A DNA stretch of 64,000 bases from Mangrovicella endophytica (GCF_002893625.1 NZ_PKMZ01000001.1:248001-312000), one strand, 5' to 3'; positions 8,426 to 17,164 are shown, counted from the first letter of the stretch. Notes: generated by a model not told the origin, from the sequence alone. Translations and numbers: made by a program.

Positions 8426-9580
8426 TCAGCCGCGGCCCGATACCTTCGAACTCTCCGCCGGAGCGGTCTTGCGGCGGCCGAACTGCGGGCGAGCGGCCGG
8501 TCGCTGCAGGCCCTCGATGTCGACCGACAGCGGCTGCAGGCTCGGCGCGCGCTTCACGGGCTGCTTGACCGAAAGGCCCAGGGCGCGACGGCAGTCTGCC
8601 ACCTCCAGCGCGTCGTAGACGTCCTTCATGGTGGCGAAAGCGCGCACGTCCAGACCGATCGACGGCACCATCATCATCAGAATCGTCATCGTGTCGGCCG
8701 AGCTGGCATTCAACGCCTTGAGCGCGGTCGCGAGACGTTCGCCGGTCGCATCGCTGCGGATGGTGGTGAGCTGCTCCGGCGCAAGCGTCAGGCTGGCGGC
8801 GAGCGCCTCGTAAAAGGCATCCTGCAGGCCATCGGTCGCAAGACCGATGAGCTCCCGGATCGACAGGACTTCACCAAAACTGGCGGCCGATGCCGATGCC
8901 GATGCCGGCGCAGGCCGGCGACCCGGACGGGCAAGGCGCAGCAGCGCCTCGCGGGCGGCTGCTGCGGTCTTCTCCATGATGCCTGCGCCGTTCGATGTAA
9001 GGCGCTCCTCGGCGATGGGCGGCGCGGCGATGACCGGCTTGGGGGCGGACCGCATCTGATGCGCGGGCTGCGGGGGCACCGGCACCGGTGCAGGCGAGGC
9101 ACTCACCGTCTGCTTGCGCGACGGCAGCATGGTCTCGGTCCGCGCCGCGGCCGCATTGTCGCGGGCCGTCTTGTCCCGGAACGCCTGGAGCGAGGCGTCG
9201 GCGGAGTTGCGGCCGGACAGGATGCGGCGGATGCGCTCGTCGCCGGACGCGGCAAGCGAGGCAAGATCCGTGTCCGTGAGGACGGGGCTGGCGACGAGGA
9301 ACGGTGCAGAGATTTCCACCGGTGCGGTGATCAGCTTCTCGACGACGGCGCGCGGGACCCGCGGGGAATGGGATAGGGCGGCAGCCAGCGTGCGCCGCGT
9401 GTCGGCGCTGATCTTGTCCCAGGCCGGGACCACCAGCTTGCCGAAGTCACGCGCCTGCGTCTCGCTCGGAGCGCGTAACGACCCGTAAGCTGCGACAGCC
9501 GCGGAGACGATCGTATCGAACGCTTCCGCGCCGGTCTGCGTCTCCAGTGAGCGGAAAATCCGCGGCGCGGCATTCTTCAT
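8426..9580 (-). CDS. DUF2336 domain protein
   Basis: About 384 residues. The N-terminal half has the repetitive helical arrangement of DUF2336 (SETQARDFGKLVVPAWDKIS, ALSHSPRVPRAVVEKLITAP, PVLTDTDLASLAASGDERIR). The C-terminal half is a second helical region with PSIGLDVRAFATMKDVYDAL. A Pro/Ala-rich linker joins them. Some family members appear with two-component genes. I chose the ATG at 9580; a GTG at 9589 is also in frame. No membrane span. Function unknown. Confidence 0.75.
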   Translation of the reverse strand: MKNAAPRIFRSLETQTGAEAFDTIVSAAVAAYGSLRAPSETQARDFGKLVVPAWDKISADTRRTLAAALSHSPRVPRAVVEKLITAPVEISAPFLVASPVLTDTDLASLAASGDERIRRILSGRNSADASLQAFRDKTARDNAAAARTETMLPSRKQTVSASPAPVPVPPQPAHQMRSAPKPVIAAPPIAEERLTSNGAGIMEKTAAAAREALLRLARPGRRPAPASASASAASFGEVLSIRELIGLATDGLQDAFYEALAASLTLAPEQLTTIRSDATGERLATALKALNASSADTMTILMMMVPSIGLDVRAFATMKDVYDALEVADCRRALGLSVKQPVKRAPSLQPLSVDIEGLQRPAARPQFGRRKTAPAESSKVSGRG

Positions 9581-9651
9581 CGACGGCACCAGGCAAGCTT
9601 CGCAAAGGGTTGCTCCGGCAAAGAGAATTACGCTGAAACTCTTAGCAAGCT

Positions 9652-9677
9652 GTTAACCTTGCTGCTGTTTGTTAACC
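9652..9677. promoter_or_regulatory. pair of GTTAACC motifs in divergent intergenic region
   Basis: Two identical GTTAACC sequences start 19 bp apart (9652 and 9671) between the DUF2336 gene and the 58-residue ORF. They resemble CtrA half-sites, but the spacing is not the canonical TTAA-N7-TTAA, so binding is only a suggestion. Confidence 0.25.
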
Positions 9678-9738
9678 AGTGCGAAGCGGGCGAAGACCCA
9701 CTCCTGACGTGCGATCGACCTGGTGGACGGGGGAAGAC

Positions 9739-9915
9739 ATGGCAGTGGTATTGAGCATGGCCGAGCGAAGCTCGGCGCCTCGCGGCCTCCGCGACAAGAC
9801 CGTGACGTCGCTGCCGACGTCGGCGGAGATCATCATTCTGCCGTGCATCAGGCGCGAGCGCCTCGAGACGCCGAGCCACGACGACGATCCCGTTCCGGCG
9901 GCTTGTCATGGCTGA
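9739..9915 (+). CDS. small hypothetical protein, 58 aa
   Basis: The ATG at 9739 follows the strong purine run GGGGGAAGAC. The protein (MAVVLSMAERSSAPRGLRDK, then VTSLPTSAEIIILPCIRRER, then a short acidic tail) has no recognised domain and no signal peptide. The ribosome site and a preceding paired-motif intergenic region favour a real gene; its size and GC-rich context argue for caution. It is divergent from DUF2336 and converges on the DUF1254 gene. Confidence 0.45.
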   Translation: MAVVLSMAERSSAPRGLRDKTVTSLPTSAEIIILPCIRRERLETPSHDDDPVPAACHG

Positions 9916-9968
9916 GCGGCGGCCGACCTTTGCGCGGATCGGCGGGCGCCGTGACGCCCGGCTGACCG

Positions 9969-10586
9969 TCAGCCAGCCCGATCGGGTACGGTCGCAGCCG
10001 TCGCGGGCTCGACCGTCCGGCAGGTGATGCCGCGCATGAACGCGTCGACGAACGGGCGTTCGCTTTCTTCCGCTACCAGAGCCCGCAGCGTCAGATAGCC
10101 CTCGTCCATCTCGATCGAGACGGGAATGGCTGTCTCCTGAGGATCCGCCTCATTTGCCTTCGCGTCGATCAACTGCTCGGCCGTGCCGACGAGAAGATCG
10201 AATTGCCCGCCAACGGCCGAGCGGTCATTGATGCTGTAGAGGTTGTCACCCTCGCGATCATAGATCGATGCCGACCAGAAGGCCGTCTTGCCCGCGGCAA
10301 CGAGGCGAACCGGCCCGTCCGCCAGGGAAAAGCGGCAGCTGCCGGTCAGGAATGCCGGGTCGACGAAGGCGAAGTCCTGCCGCTCCGATCCCGACGGCTG
10401 CGCCGCCGGACCGGCGCTTTCGCTGCGCAGGCTCTCCACCCGCACGAAGACACTCGGCTCGCCAAGGCGCGACAGCCGCCCCCAGGCGTTGTTCTCGGCC
10501 AGCATCGGGATCGCCAGGATCACCGCGATGTGGACGATCGCCGCGCCGACCAATCCGACGAGTGCGAAGAAGACGATCCTAGCCAT
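9969..10586 (-). CDS. DUF1254 domain protein
   Basis: 205 residues: one N-terminal membrane span (FFALVGLVGAAIVHIAVILAIPML), then a beta-rich domain with FWSASIYDREGDNLYSINDR, which I recognise as the DUF1254-type half of split DUF1254/DUF1214 proteins in rhizobia. It overlaps the end of the DUF1214 gene by 8 bp and is the last gene of the apparent operon PBP1A - DUF1214 - DUF1254. It is probably periplasmic and membrane-anchored. Function unknown. Confidence 0.75.
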   Translation of the reverse strand: MARIVFFALVGLVGAAIVHIAVILAIPMLAENNAWGRLSRLGEPSVFVRVESLRSESAGPAAQPSGSERQDFAFVDPAFLTGSCRFSLADGPVRLVAAGKTAFWSASIYDREGDNLYSINDRSAVGGQFDLLVGTAEQLIDAKANEADPQETAIPVSIEMDEGYLTLRALVAEESERPFVDAFMRGITCRTVEPATAATVPDRAG

Positions 10587-11163
10587 TGGCGCAGCCGTTC
10601 CGCACGATCGTCGGCATGGTCAAGTCCGCAACGCCGCTCGATGAACTTGCCGGCGTGTCGTAGAGCGTCAGCGCGAGGACGAAGGGGCCGCTGCCGGTGG
10701 TCGCCAGCCAATTGCCGGCCGCGGCCAAAGGCCCCGTCACGACGTTGAAGCTGTTGTCGTCATGCCGCAGGAGATCGCCCGAGACGGCCCAGCCGGGACG
10801 CCCTTCTCCAGGCTGGATCAGCCGGCCGTCCAGCGTGAAGGCGGCAAGCGTCCAGACCCTGGCGGGCGGCGTCTGCCCGGCAACAGCATAGCTGCATTCG
10901 CGCCGCAGCGGCGCGCCGGCCTGGTCAGTCACGGCTCGGAACACGATGCCTTCTCCGCTGCCGAGCGTCAGGTTGCCGAGATGGGCAAGCTGGGCGCGCG
11001 TATAGGGATCGGCATCAGGCGAGCCAGCCTGTGGATCCGCCAGCCATGGCCCGACGGCCTCCGTGCCGAGCTCGGAGGTCTTGTCCAGCGCCCACTGGGC
11101 GGACCAGCCGCCAAGCCCGAGGGCAAGCGCCAGCGCGAGGAAGAGCAGGATGAGAGAACGCAT
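10579..11163 (-). CDS. DUF1214 domain protein
   Basis: 194 residues. The N-terminus MRSLILLFLALALALGLGGW is a membrane anchor or signal. The domain contains ECSYAVAGQTPPARVWTLAA and NWLATTGSGPFVLALTLYDT, hallmarks of DUF1214. It lies 41 bp after the PBP1A stop on the same strand and overlaps the DUF1254 gene by 8 bp, so the two DUF halves are made together and may form one complex (inference). Envelope location is likely; role unknown. Confidence 0.8.
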   Translation of the reverse strand: MRSLILLFLALALALGLGGWSAQWALDKTSELGTEAVGPWLADPQAGSPDADPYTRAQLAHLGNLTLGSGEGIVFRAVTDQAGAPLRRECSYAVAGQTPPARVWTLAAFTLDGRLIQPGEGRPGWAVSGDLLRHDDNSFNVVTGPLAAAGNWLATTGSGPFVLALTLYDTPASSSSGVADLTMPTIVRNGCANG

Positions 11164-11204
11164 TCGCCGGGAGGTTCGTCCGGAGCAGGGCCGATAGGGC
11201 TCTT

Positions 11205-13436
11205 CTATTGGCGACGTGCCGGCTTGTCATCAAGCGGCTGCGCCGATGCGACCTTTTCCGGATCGAGCGGCGGAGCGCCGGCCAGGATGTCGGCGATCGA
11301 GCCCAGCACCTTCTGCGTCGCCGAAGTGAGCGTCGCCGGGCGGACCGGCGTCGGCGGAGCGCCCTCTGCCGACGCAACCACAGGCTTCCGCTCTTCGGGG
11401 CGCGGATTGTCCATATAGGGAATGGGCTTCAGCTCGATGCCCTGATGGGCGGCTTCCATGAAGCGCTGCCAGGCCATGGCCGGCAGCGAGCCGCCGGTCA
11501 TCTTGTTGGTCGGCTTGAAGCTGTCATTGCCGAACCAGACGGCGGCCGTGAAGTTGCCGGTGAAGCCGGCGAACCAGCCGTCGCGATAGCCCTGCGTGGT
11601 GCCGGTCTTGCCGGCGACGCGCGTCATCGAGAGGAGCGCCTTGCGCGCCGTGCCGTTCTCGGCGACGCCGACGAGCATCTCGTTCATCGAGCGGGCCGCC
11701 TGCTCCGACAGGATGCGGCGGCGCGGCGGCATGTCGCGGGTCGCATCCCATAGGATGTTGCCGCTGGTATCGGAGAGCTGCAGCACAGCGTGCCGGTGCG
11801 AATCCAGGCCGCCCGCCGCGAAGACGCCATAGCCTGTCGCCTGATCGAGGACCGTCACCTCAGAGGTGCCGAGCGGCATGGTCTTGTCGCCGCGCAACGG
11901 TGACTCGACGCCCATCTCCTTGGCGAGGGCCGCGACGTTCTGGTTGCCGACCTTCTGGCCGAGCTTGACCGCGGGCACATTGAGAGAGCGCGCCAAGGCC
12001 GAGGCAAGCGTGACCTTGCCCGAGAAGGAGCGGCCGTAATTCTGCGGCGACCACCGGCCGATGGTGATCGGGCCGTCGACAATCGTATCGCCGGGTTTCA
12101 TGCCCGCCTGCATGGCGGCTGCGTAGACATAGGCCTTGAAAGAGGAGCCCGGCTGGCGCAGCGCCTTGGTCGCGCGGTTGAACTGCGACACGCCGTAGTC
12201 GCGACCGCCGACCATGGCACGCACACCGCCTTCATCGTCGAGCACCACCATCGCGCCTTCGCCGACATTGTAGGACTTGCCGAACTGGCGCAGGTGATAC
12301 TCCATCGACTCGTCGGCGAGCTGCTGCAGGCCGGTGTCGATCGTGGTGCGCGCGATGAAGTTGCGATGCGTGATGCCGCTCGTCTCGGCGACGCGCTGCA
12401 CCTCCGCGAAGGCGAAGTCGAGGAAGTAGTCCGGCGACGCGACGGCGGAACGATCGACGGCGGTCGCGGGCTGCCGGCGTGCGGCGACCACCTGGCCCTC
12501 CGTCATGAAGTTCGCCTGCACCATGTTGGTGAGGACTTCGTTGGCGCGGGCGCGCGCCGCCGGCAGGTTGATGTGGGGGGCGTATTTCGCCGGCGCCTTG
12601 AACAGACCCGCGAGCATCGCCGCCTCGGCCAGCGAGACCTCGCGGATGTTCTTGTCGAAATAGAACTCCGCCGCGCCCGCCGCGCCAAAGGTGCCGCCGC
12701 CCATATAGGCGCGGTCGAGATACATCGCGAGGATCTCGCGCTTGCTCAAGTGCGACTCGAGCCAGAGTGAGATGAAGGCTTCCTTGATCTTGCGATCGAG
12801 TGTGCGCTCGTTCGACAGGAAGAGGTTCTTGGCGAGCTGCTGGGTGAGCGTCGAGCCGCCCTGGACGACGCCGCCCGCCCGGGCATTCTCGTTGAGAGCG
12901 CGCGCCAGGCCGAAGAAGTCGATGCCCCAGTGCTCGAAGAAGCGCCGGTCCTCGGTGGCGAGCACCGCCTTGACGAACTGGTCCGGCATCTCGTCGATCG
13001 GGATGGCGTCGGAGCGCAGAATGCCGCGCCGGCCGATCTCGTTGCCGTGCCGGTCGAGGAACAGGACGGAGTAGTCCGTCTGCTGCGGCAGGCCGTTCGC
13101 CGTCACCTTCATCGCGGGCTGGGCAAGCGCGAGCAGCACCACGAAGCCGGCAAGGCCGAGCGTCAGCCCTTCGCAGGCGAGCTCGACCACGACCTTGTTG
13201 AAGCCGCGTGCCCGGAACCGTCGCGAAGCGATGGTGATGCTTTCCCAGACCTGCGAAAAACCGTGAAAGAAGCGCCACAGGCTGCTATCGATCCAGGCAT
13301 CAACCTCGATCAGGCGCGAGGGCATCCGGCGCTTCGGCTTCTGGGTCAACGGATCACGCACGCTCAACAGCCATCCCCGCTGGCCGGCATCGCTGCCGAC
13401 CACATCCATGCCCCTTCGGCCAGATAGTTGAGCCAT
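11205..13436 (-). CDS. penicillin-binding protein 1A family, bifunctional transglycosylase/transpeptidase
   Basis: 743 residues. A cytoplasmic N-terminus of about 85 residues precedes one membrane span (about 85-108). The GT51 transglycosylase domain has its catalytic Glu in [15 protein letters not shown] (Glu162) and [16 protein letters not shown]. The transpeptidase domain carries SSFK (Ser431-Lys434), SLN (483-485) and KTG (609-611). It polymerises and cross-links peptidoglycan at the outer face of the inner membrane. A Pro-rich tail follows. An alternative ATG lies nine codons downstream. It probably heads an operon with DUF1214 and DUF1254 genes and is divergent from ycgN. Confidence 0.92.
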   Translation of the reverse strand: MAQLSGRRGMDVVGSDAGQRGWLLSVRDPLTQKPKRRMPSRLIEVDAWIDSSLWRFFHGFSQVWESITIASRRFRARGFNKVVVELACEGLTLGLAGFVVLLALAQPAMKVTANGLPQQTDYSVLFLDRHGNEIGRRGILRSDAIPIDEMPDQFVKAVLATEDRRFFEHWGIDFFGLARALNENARAGGVVQGGSTLTQQLAKNLFLSNERTLDRKIKEAFISLWLESHLSKREILAMYLDRAYMGGGTFGAAGAAEFYFDKNIREVSLAEAAMLAGLFKAPAKYAPHINLPAARARANEVLTNMVQANFMTEGQVVAARRQPATAVDRSAVASPDYFLDFAFAEVQRVAETSGITHRNFIARTTIDTGLQQLADESMEYHLRQFGKSYNVGEGAMVVLDDEGGVRAMVGGRDYGVSQFNRATKALRQPGSSFKAYVYAAAMQAGMKPGDTIVDGPITIGRWSPQNYGRSFSGKVTLASALARSLNVPAVKLGQKVGNQNVAALAKEMGVESPLRGDKTMPLGTSEVTVLDQATGYGVFAAGGLDSHRHAVLQLSDTSGNILWDATRDMPPRRRILSEQAARSMNEMLVGVAENGTARKALLSMTRVAGKTGTTQGYRDGWFAGFTGNFTAAVWFGNDSFKPTNKMTGGSLPAMAWQRFMEAAHQGIELKPIPYMDNPRPEERKPVVASAEGAPPTPVRPATLTSATQKVLGSIADILAGAPPLDPEKVASAQPLDDKPARRQ

Positions 13437-13486
13437 CTCTAAGGCGACAACAAGAAAAAGTCCCTAAGCCATGCCAATTTTCCCCC

Positions 13487-13957
13487 ATGCGTGACACGAG
13501 CAACACGGACTTCTGGCGGCACAAGCGGCTGGAGCAGATGACGCCGACCGAATGGGAGCAGGTCTGCGACGGCTGCGGGCGCTGCTGCCTCAACAAGCTG
13601 GAGGACTGGGACACCGGCGAGATCGCCTGGACGCGCGTGCGTTGCCGGCTGCTCAACGACCAGACCTGCCGCTGCTCCAACTATCCCGAGCGCCAGACCA
13701 TCGTGCCGGAGTGCCTGCCGCTGGATGCGACTGCAGTGCATGAGCTGACCTGGCTGCCGCCGACCTGCGGTTACCGGCTGCTGGCGGAAGGGCGCGAGCT
13801 CTACTGGTGGCACCACCTTGTTTCCGGCGATCCCGACACGGTGCACCAGGCGGGCATCTCCGTGCGCGGCCGCACGGTCAGCGAGGAGGGGATGCCGCTG
13901 GAGGAGCTGGAGGATCACCTCGCGGACTGGCCGGGCGAGGACCCGCATAGGGACTGA
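13487..13957 (+). CDS. YcgN family cysteine-cluster protein
   Basis: 156 residues, the usual size. It contains the family pattern [18 protein letters not shown] with a cluster of cysteines, later [17 protein letters not shown] and [10 protein letters not shown]. This cysteine spacing (UPF0153-like) suggests metal or Fe-S binding in the cytoplasm. It is divergent from the PBP1A gene, with about 50 bp between starts. The IS1595-type transposon inserted about 57 bp after its stop. Function unknown. Confidence 0.88.
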   Translation: MRDTSNTDFWRHKRLEQMTPTEWEQVCDGCGRCCLNKLEDWDTGEIAWTRVRCRLLNDQTCRCSNYPERQTIVPECLPLDATAVHELTWLPPTCGYRLLAEGRELYWWHHLVSGDPDTVHQAGISVRGRTVSEEGMPLEELEDHLADWPGEDPHRD

Positions 13958-14006
13958 AGGCGCGGTCCGCCGGCGGTCACGTCCGGCATTCGCCGAGCCG
14001 AATAGG

Positions 14007-14014
14007 AAAATAGT
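14007..14014. repeat. target site duplication, left copy
   Basis: AAAATAGT directly abuts the left inverted repeat of the transposon and is repeated exactly at 17126-17133 beside the right inverted repeat. Eight base pairs is the duplication length typical of the IS1595 family. Confidence 0.92.
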
Positions 14015-14037
14015 CCCAATATTATACTTCGCACACC
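14015..14037 (+). repeat. left terminal inverted repeat of IS1595-type element
   Basis: The first twelve bases, CCCAATATTATA, are identical to the complement of the right end. Overall 20 of 23 positions match, both ends finishing CACACC. Confidence 0.9.
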
Positions 14038-14099
14038 AACCCGCTGAAGGTGTAGCGTCACGTCCACCCGCAACTGCGACTCAGTGTGGAGGTTATGGC

Positions 14100-15161
14100 G
14101 TGTCGGAAGCAGGGCCTATTGTTTTTCGAATTGATAGCGAGGACTCGGCATGGGAGGCATTAGATTGGCTGATCCGAAACCGTGCAGAAGCACGGCACGC
14201 ACGCCTTGACCTATCTGATCTCAGTTGGACGCGAGTTCATCTTAATTTTAAGGGGAAGCCGTTCGAACAGACAGTAACATCTTCCATTATGAAGGGTGTT
14301 GTTGAATTTCAGAACGATTTATACCGATCGCTATCGCTCATCCTAAAGGATGACGAGCGAATTACGAGACTAACTGACGCTGAAAAGTCAAAATCGGAAC
14401 TTATCTTTAAGGTTGATAAAGGGAGTTCCGACCTAGATGCGCAAGCTGGGGATCAACTCGGACTTCTACAAATTGCGGTTGAAAAAATGAGTGGAAGACA
14501 GGTCCTTATCGCTGTCCTAACACTATTGGTGTTGTATTTCGGCTATCACGGAGTGGACTCATATTTTGAGCATAAGGTCGAGGAAAAACGGGTAGAGGCT
14601 GAGGAGAAAGGGCGACAGTTCGATATACAGGAAAGAAAAGACCTATACGACTTTGTTCAGAAGATTATCAAATCGAACCCTGATCGCAACCGTATCATCA
14701 ACAATGCGTTCCGCGCCTCGCCCACAGCCGCAACTATCGGCGAGCATAACCGCCACGGCTTCGATGAAGTGATACGCAATTCCGCAGCTGCCGAGCAACT
14801 GACTATTCAGGGTACTTCCCTGAGTTCAGGCGTTATCAGCGAGATAAGACGATCCAATAGAGCCACCTCCGAGGAGGTCGTTATAAAAGATCTCTTCAGG
14901 GTCGTTGGCGTCGATTCAGACAACCCAGAATCCTACACCGTCCACCTAGAGAATGAAGATGCGTCTCAAACCATCGTTGCACAGCTAGACGATCCGCTCA
15001 TCCAGTCGCGGTATCAGAAAGCCATTCAACGATCAGAGTGGTCGGACAGTCTCGTGATGGTTCACCTAACAGCCAGACGGGTTGGCGGCATGATTAAGGA
15101 TGCAAAGATCACCCGAGCCTACGCGCCTCGCAAGCCACGATCTAAGAGAGCTGTCCGCTAA
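14100..15161 (+). CDS. passenger gene A: one-span membrane protein with coiled coil, unknown function
   Basis: 353 residues from the GTG at 14100, which has GGAGG about 8 nt upstream; an ORF opening further upstream crosses the transposon end and was rejected. Residues 1-130 are soluble and mixed, 133-152 form a membrane span (QVLIAVLTLLVLYFGYHGVD), 153-190 are highly charged and likely coiled coil, and the C-terminal part (about 230-340) looks beta-rich (VVIKDLFRVVGVDSDNPESY). It ends in a very basic tail. No domain is recognised. Codon use is AT-richer than the host. Its stop overlaps the stop of the convergent 51-residue gene by two bases. Confidence 0.75.
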   Translation: MSEAGPIVFRIDSEDSAWEALDWLIRNRAEARHARLDLSDLSWTRVHLNFKGKPFEQTVTSSIMKGVVEFQNDLYRSLSLILKDDERITRLTDAEKSKSELIFKVDKGSSDLDAQAGDQLGLLQIAVEKMSGRQVLIAVLTLLVLYFGYHGVDSYFEHKVEEKRVEAEEKGRQFDIQERKDLYDFVQKIIKSNPDRNRIINNAFRASPTAATIGEHNRHGFDEVIRNSAAAEQLTIQGTSLSSGVISEIRRSNRATSEEVVIKDLFRVVGVDSDNPESYTVHLENEDASQTIVAQLDDPLIQSRYQKAIQRSEWSDSLVMVHLTARRVGGMIKDAKITRAYAPRKPRSKRAVR

Positions 15162-15313
15162 GGGCCCTTCTTGTCCGCCTTCTCCTCTTTCGGTGGCGGA
15201 GCCTTAGCGATACGCTCTAAGGCTGCATCAAACCGCTCTTCGCTCTCGTCAGCTTCTAGCTGGCGAGCGGCTTCGCGGAACTTGTCGACTTGAGGCGTAC
15301 GGTTTTCTGGCAT
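15158..15313 (-). CDS. passenger gene B: 51-aa charged small protein
   Basis: A minus-strand frame gives MPENRTPQVDKFREAARQLE, then ADESEERFDAALERIAKAPP, then a Lys-rich tail ending KKGP. It is predicted to be one or two amphipathic helices. It fills the gap between passenger genes A and C exactly: its stop overlaps the stop of gene A, and its ATG shares the CATG palindrome with the ATG of the DUF3800 gene. I have an impression of similar short DKFREAAREL proteins beside DUF3800-like genes in other rhizobia, but could not check. No strong ribosome site is visible. Confidence 0.6.
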   Translation of the reverse strand: MPENRTPQVDKFREAARQLEADESEERFDAALERIAKAPPPKEEKADKKGP

Positions 15314-15947
15314 GGCCAAATTCTACCTGTTTTCCGATGAAGCTGGGGACTTCGAATTTGCCGCCAAGCCGAACGTCAGCAAGTATTTGATAATCTGCAC
15401 AGTTTGCACACCGTCGCTCGACGTTGGCGGCGCTCTTGTCGACTTACGACATGATTTGATCCGCAAACAACATGACTTAGGCGATTGCTTCCACGCAACG
15501 TCCGACAAGCAAGAAGTCCGCGATGCAGTCTATGACACTCTGACCGCACATGAATTCACCGTTCAGGCTCAGATTTGCGACAAGTCGAAAGCATATGATC
15601 GGGTAAAGGAAAGCCGCGAGCGCTTCTACAAGTACCCGTGGTACTATCTTCTCAAGCACGGCGTATCAAAGCATGTTCCCCAAGGCTCGCACCTATACGC
15701 GACAGCCGCCTCTATCGGAACTAAGAAGGAACGCCAGACCTACATAAACAACATCAAGGATGTTCTCTGGCAGAACGTCAGAGGCGCTACTTTCTCCGTT
15801 GATTTCCGGCCAGCCATGGCAGACCCTTGCCTTCAAGTAGCCGACTACTGTGCTTGGGCTATTCAACGGAAATGGGAACGTGGAGATCGGCGGTCTTACG
15901 ACCTGATACGCAGCCGCATAACTTACGAATACAGTCTGTGGCGCTAG
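15312..15947 (+). CDS. passenger gene C: DUF3800 domain protein
   Basis: 211 residues, a normal DUF3800 length. The family signature is clear: FYLFSDEAGDF at the N-terminus, the acidic pair being the presumed active-site region, and LQVADYCAWAIQRKWERGD near the C-terminus. DUF3800 proteins are common on mobile and defence-associated DNA and are suspected nucleases with an RNase-H-like fold; the catalytic function is inference. It starts head-to-head with the 51-residue gene, the two ATGs overlapping in CATG. It is carried with gene A inside the transposon. Confidence 0.85.
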   Translation: MAKFYLFSDEAGDFEFAAKPNVSKYLIICTVCTPSLDVGGALVDLRHDLIRKQHDLGDCFHATSDKQEVRDAVYDTLTAHEFTVQAQICDKSKAYDRVKESRERFYKYPWYYLLKHGVSKHVPQGSHLYATAASIGTKKERQTYINNIKDVLWQNVRGATFSVDFRPAMADPCLQVADYCAWAIQRKWERGDRRSYDLIRSRITYEYSLWR

Positions 15948-16077
15948 GGTGTGGCCCGCCATATCGGCAATCTTGGCTATCTTTGCGAAGCGCCCAGGGG
16001 CTCTTTTCACCAAGCAAGGACCACAGAGGTCAATATGCACTCGGTTTGCGCCATTTCAATGATTCTTTGGCGCACCC

Positions 16078-17061
16078 TTACGCGCAGCAGAGATCAGGCC
16101 CCTTATAGGTGAGACGCTTGCCCTTCACGCCCTCAAGCGCCCGCTGCGCCCTCTCACCGTCAGCGCAGCCAAGCCGCATCCGGTTGTTGTAACGGAAGTC
16201 AAACTCCGCGAGGTAGCGGTGCATGTGCTTCTCGCTGCAGTGCTGGTAGATGCCCTTCATGCCGCGCTTGAAGATCGAGAACACGTTCTCGACGGTGTTC
16301 GAATGGATTGCGACGCCTTCGGCATAACGGACGTACTCACCAGCCGAGTGCTTCGTCGTTTCGTGGCCTGCGAAGATCGCGCTAGCGTCGCCATAGAGGC
16401 GGCTTTCGTCAGTATGCAGCACAGCCTCACGGGCAATGTTCTGCGTCAAGATCGCGTTCACCGTCAGCTTGTCAGCGCGATCGACATGGAACGAACGGAC
16501 GTTGCCGCCACGCTCGACTAGGGCGATGACCGCGCGCTTGTTCGCCGGGCCAGACTTACCGCCCTTCGTCGGCTGCGTGTACTTCTTACGGGTCGGCTGG
16601 TACGGCGCCTTGCGGTTGCCGAAGTAGGTTTCGTCCGCTTCCACAATGCCACCAGCGCCACCCATCGGGGCAAGATCGCCCGAGCGCATGGCCTCGCGGA
16701 TGCGGTGCGACAGGAACCAAGCCGACTTAAGCGTGATCTCCAGAACGCGGTGCAGCTGGTTAGAGCTGATGCCCTTCTTGCTCGCCGTCATCAGGTGGAT
16801 GGCCTGCAGCCACTTGTGCAGCGGGATATGCGAGGACTCAAAGATCGTGCCGACGCGGACGGTGAACTGCTTGCGGCAGGCACCGCACTTCTTGAGGCCG
16901 TGACGAACCTTGCCCGTCTTGCCGACGACGTTCTCCAGCCGATAGACGCGCTCGCTGTTCTGGCAGTGCGGGCATACCGGGCCATGCGGCCACAGCACCT
17001 TTTCGACGTGGTCGAAGGCGGCGGCTTCATCATGGAAGTAGGCACGGGACAGAACGGACAT
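16078..17061 (-). CDS. IS1595-family transposase (ISXO2-like)
   Basis: About 327 residues. The N-terminal zinc ribbon has CPHC and CGAC pairs (HGPVCPHCQNSERVYRL and LKKCGACRKQFTVRVG). The catalytic core shows GIVEADETYFGNRK, then AVLHTDESRLYGD, then HSNTVENVFSIFKRGMKGIY, the ISXO2-like DDE-type set. The ATG at 17061 has AAGGAG 9 nt upstream; an ATG two codons earlier (17067) is too close to it. It lies inside and near the right end of the element defined by inverted repeats, is intact, and is probably active. Confidence 0.92.
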   Translation of the reverse strand: MSVLSRAYFHDEAAAFDHVEKVLWPHGPVCPHCQNSERVYRLENVVGKTGKVRHGLKKCGACRKQFTVRVGTIFESSHIPLHKWLQAIHLMTASKKGISSNQLHRVLEITLKSAWFLSHRIREAMRSGDLAPMGGAGGIVEADETYFGNRKAPYQPTRKKYTQPTKGGKSGPANKRAVIALVERGGNVRSFHVDRADKLTVNAILTQNIAREAVLHTDESRLYGDASAIFAGHETTKHSAGEYVRYAEGVAIHSNTVENVFSIFKRGMKGIYQHCSEKHMHRYLAEFDFRYNNRMRLGCADGERAQRALEGVKGKRLTYKGPDLCCA

Positions 17062-17102
17062 CGGCATAAACTCCTTGATCAGGAACCTAGTCCGTCAGAT
17101 TG

Positions 17103-17125
17103 GGTGTGTCAACTATAATATTGGG
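17103..17125 (-). repeat. right terminal inverted repeat of IS1595-type element
   Basis: Complementary to the left end at 20 of 23 positions; the outermost twelve bases are an exact complement (TATAATATTGGG on the plus strand). Confidence 0.9.
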
Positions 17126-17133
17126 AAAATAGT
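17126..17133. repeat. target site duplication, right copy
   Basis: AAAATAGT, identical to 14007-14014, immediately outside the right inverted repeat. Confidence 0.92.
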
Positions 17134-17135
17134 CC

Positions 17136-17164
17136 TTGACAGCGGTGCGGTGAGGGCGTAGGGT
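17136..17164 (+). promoter_or_regulatory. putative promoter of the gene transfer agent cluster
   Basis: TTGACA (preceded by CC, giving the alphaproteobacterial CTTGAC form) is followed after 17 bp by TAGGGT, a weak -10. It lies 75-105 bp before the first GTA gene and only 2 bp after the transposon target duplication. Position and the -35 are good; the -10 is poor. Confidence 0.45.

Larger units (their letters stand above)
14015..17125. mobile_element. IS1595-family transposon with passenger genes
   Basis: 3111 bp bounded by 23-bp inverted repeats (14015-14037 and 17103-17125, 20 of 23 positions matching, ends beginning CCCAATATTATA) and by the 8-bp direct repeat AAAATAGT. The right end carries an ISXO2-like transposase on the minus strand. 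The left two thirds carry three genes unrelated to transposition. IS1595 members with passenger genes are known, so the architecture has precedent; the cargo does not match anything I can name. The passenger genes are visibly AT-richer than the host, suggesting recent acquisition. Removing the element rejoins the region between ycgN and the GTA promoter. Confidence 0.93.

Noticed and set aside
13818-14099. Upstream extension of passenger gene A to 447 residues
   Set aside because: It overlaps ycgN and crosses the transposon left end; the GTG at 14100 with GGAGG upstream is the plausible start.
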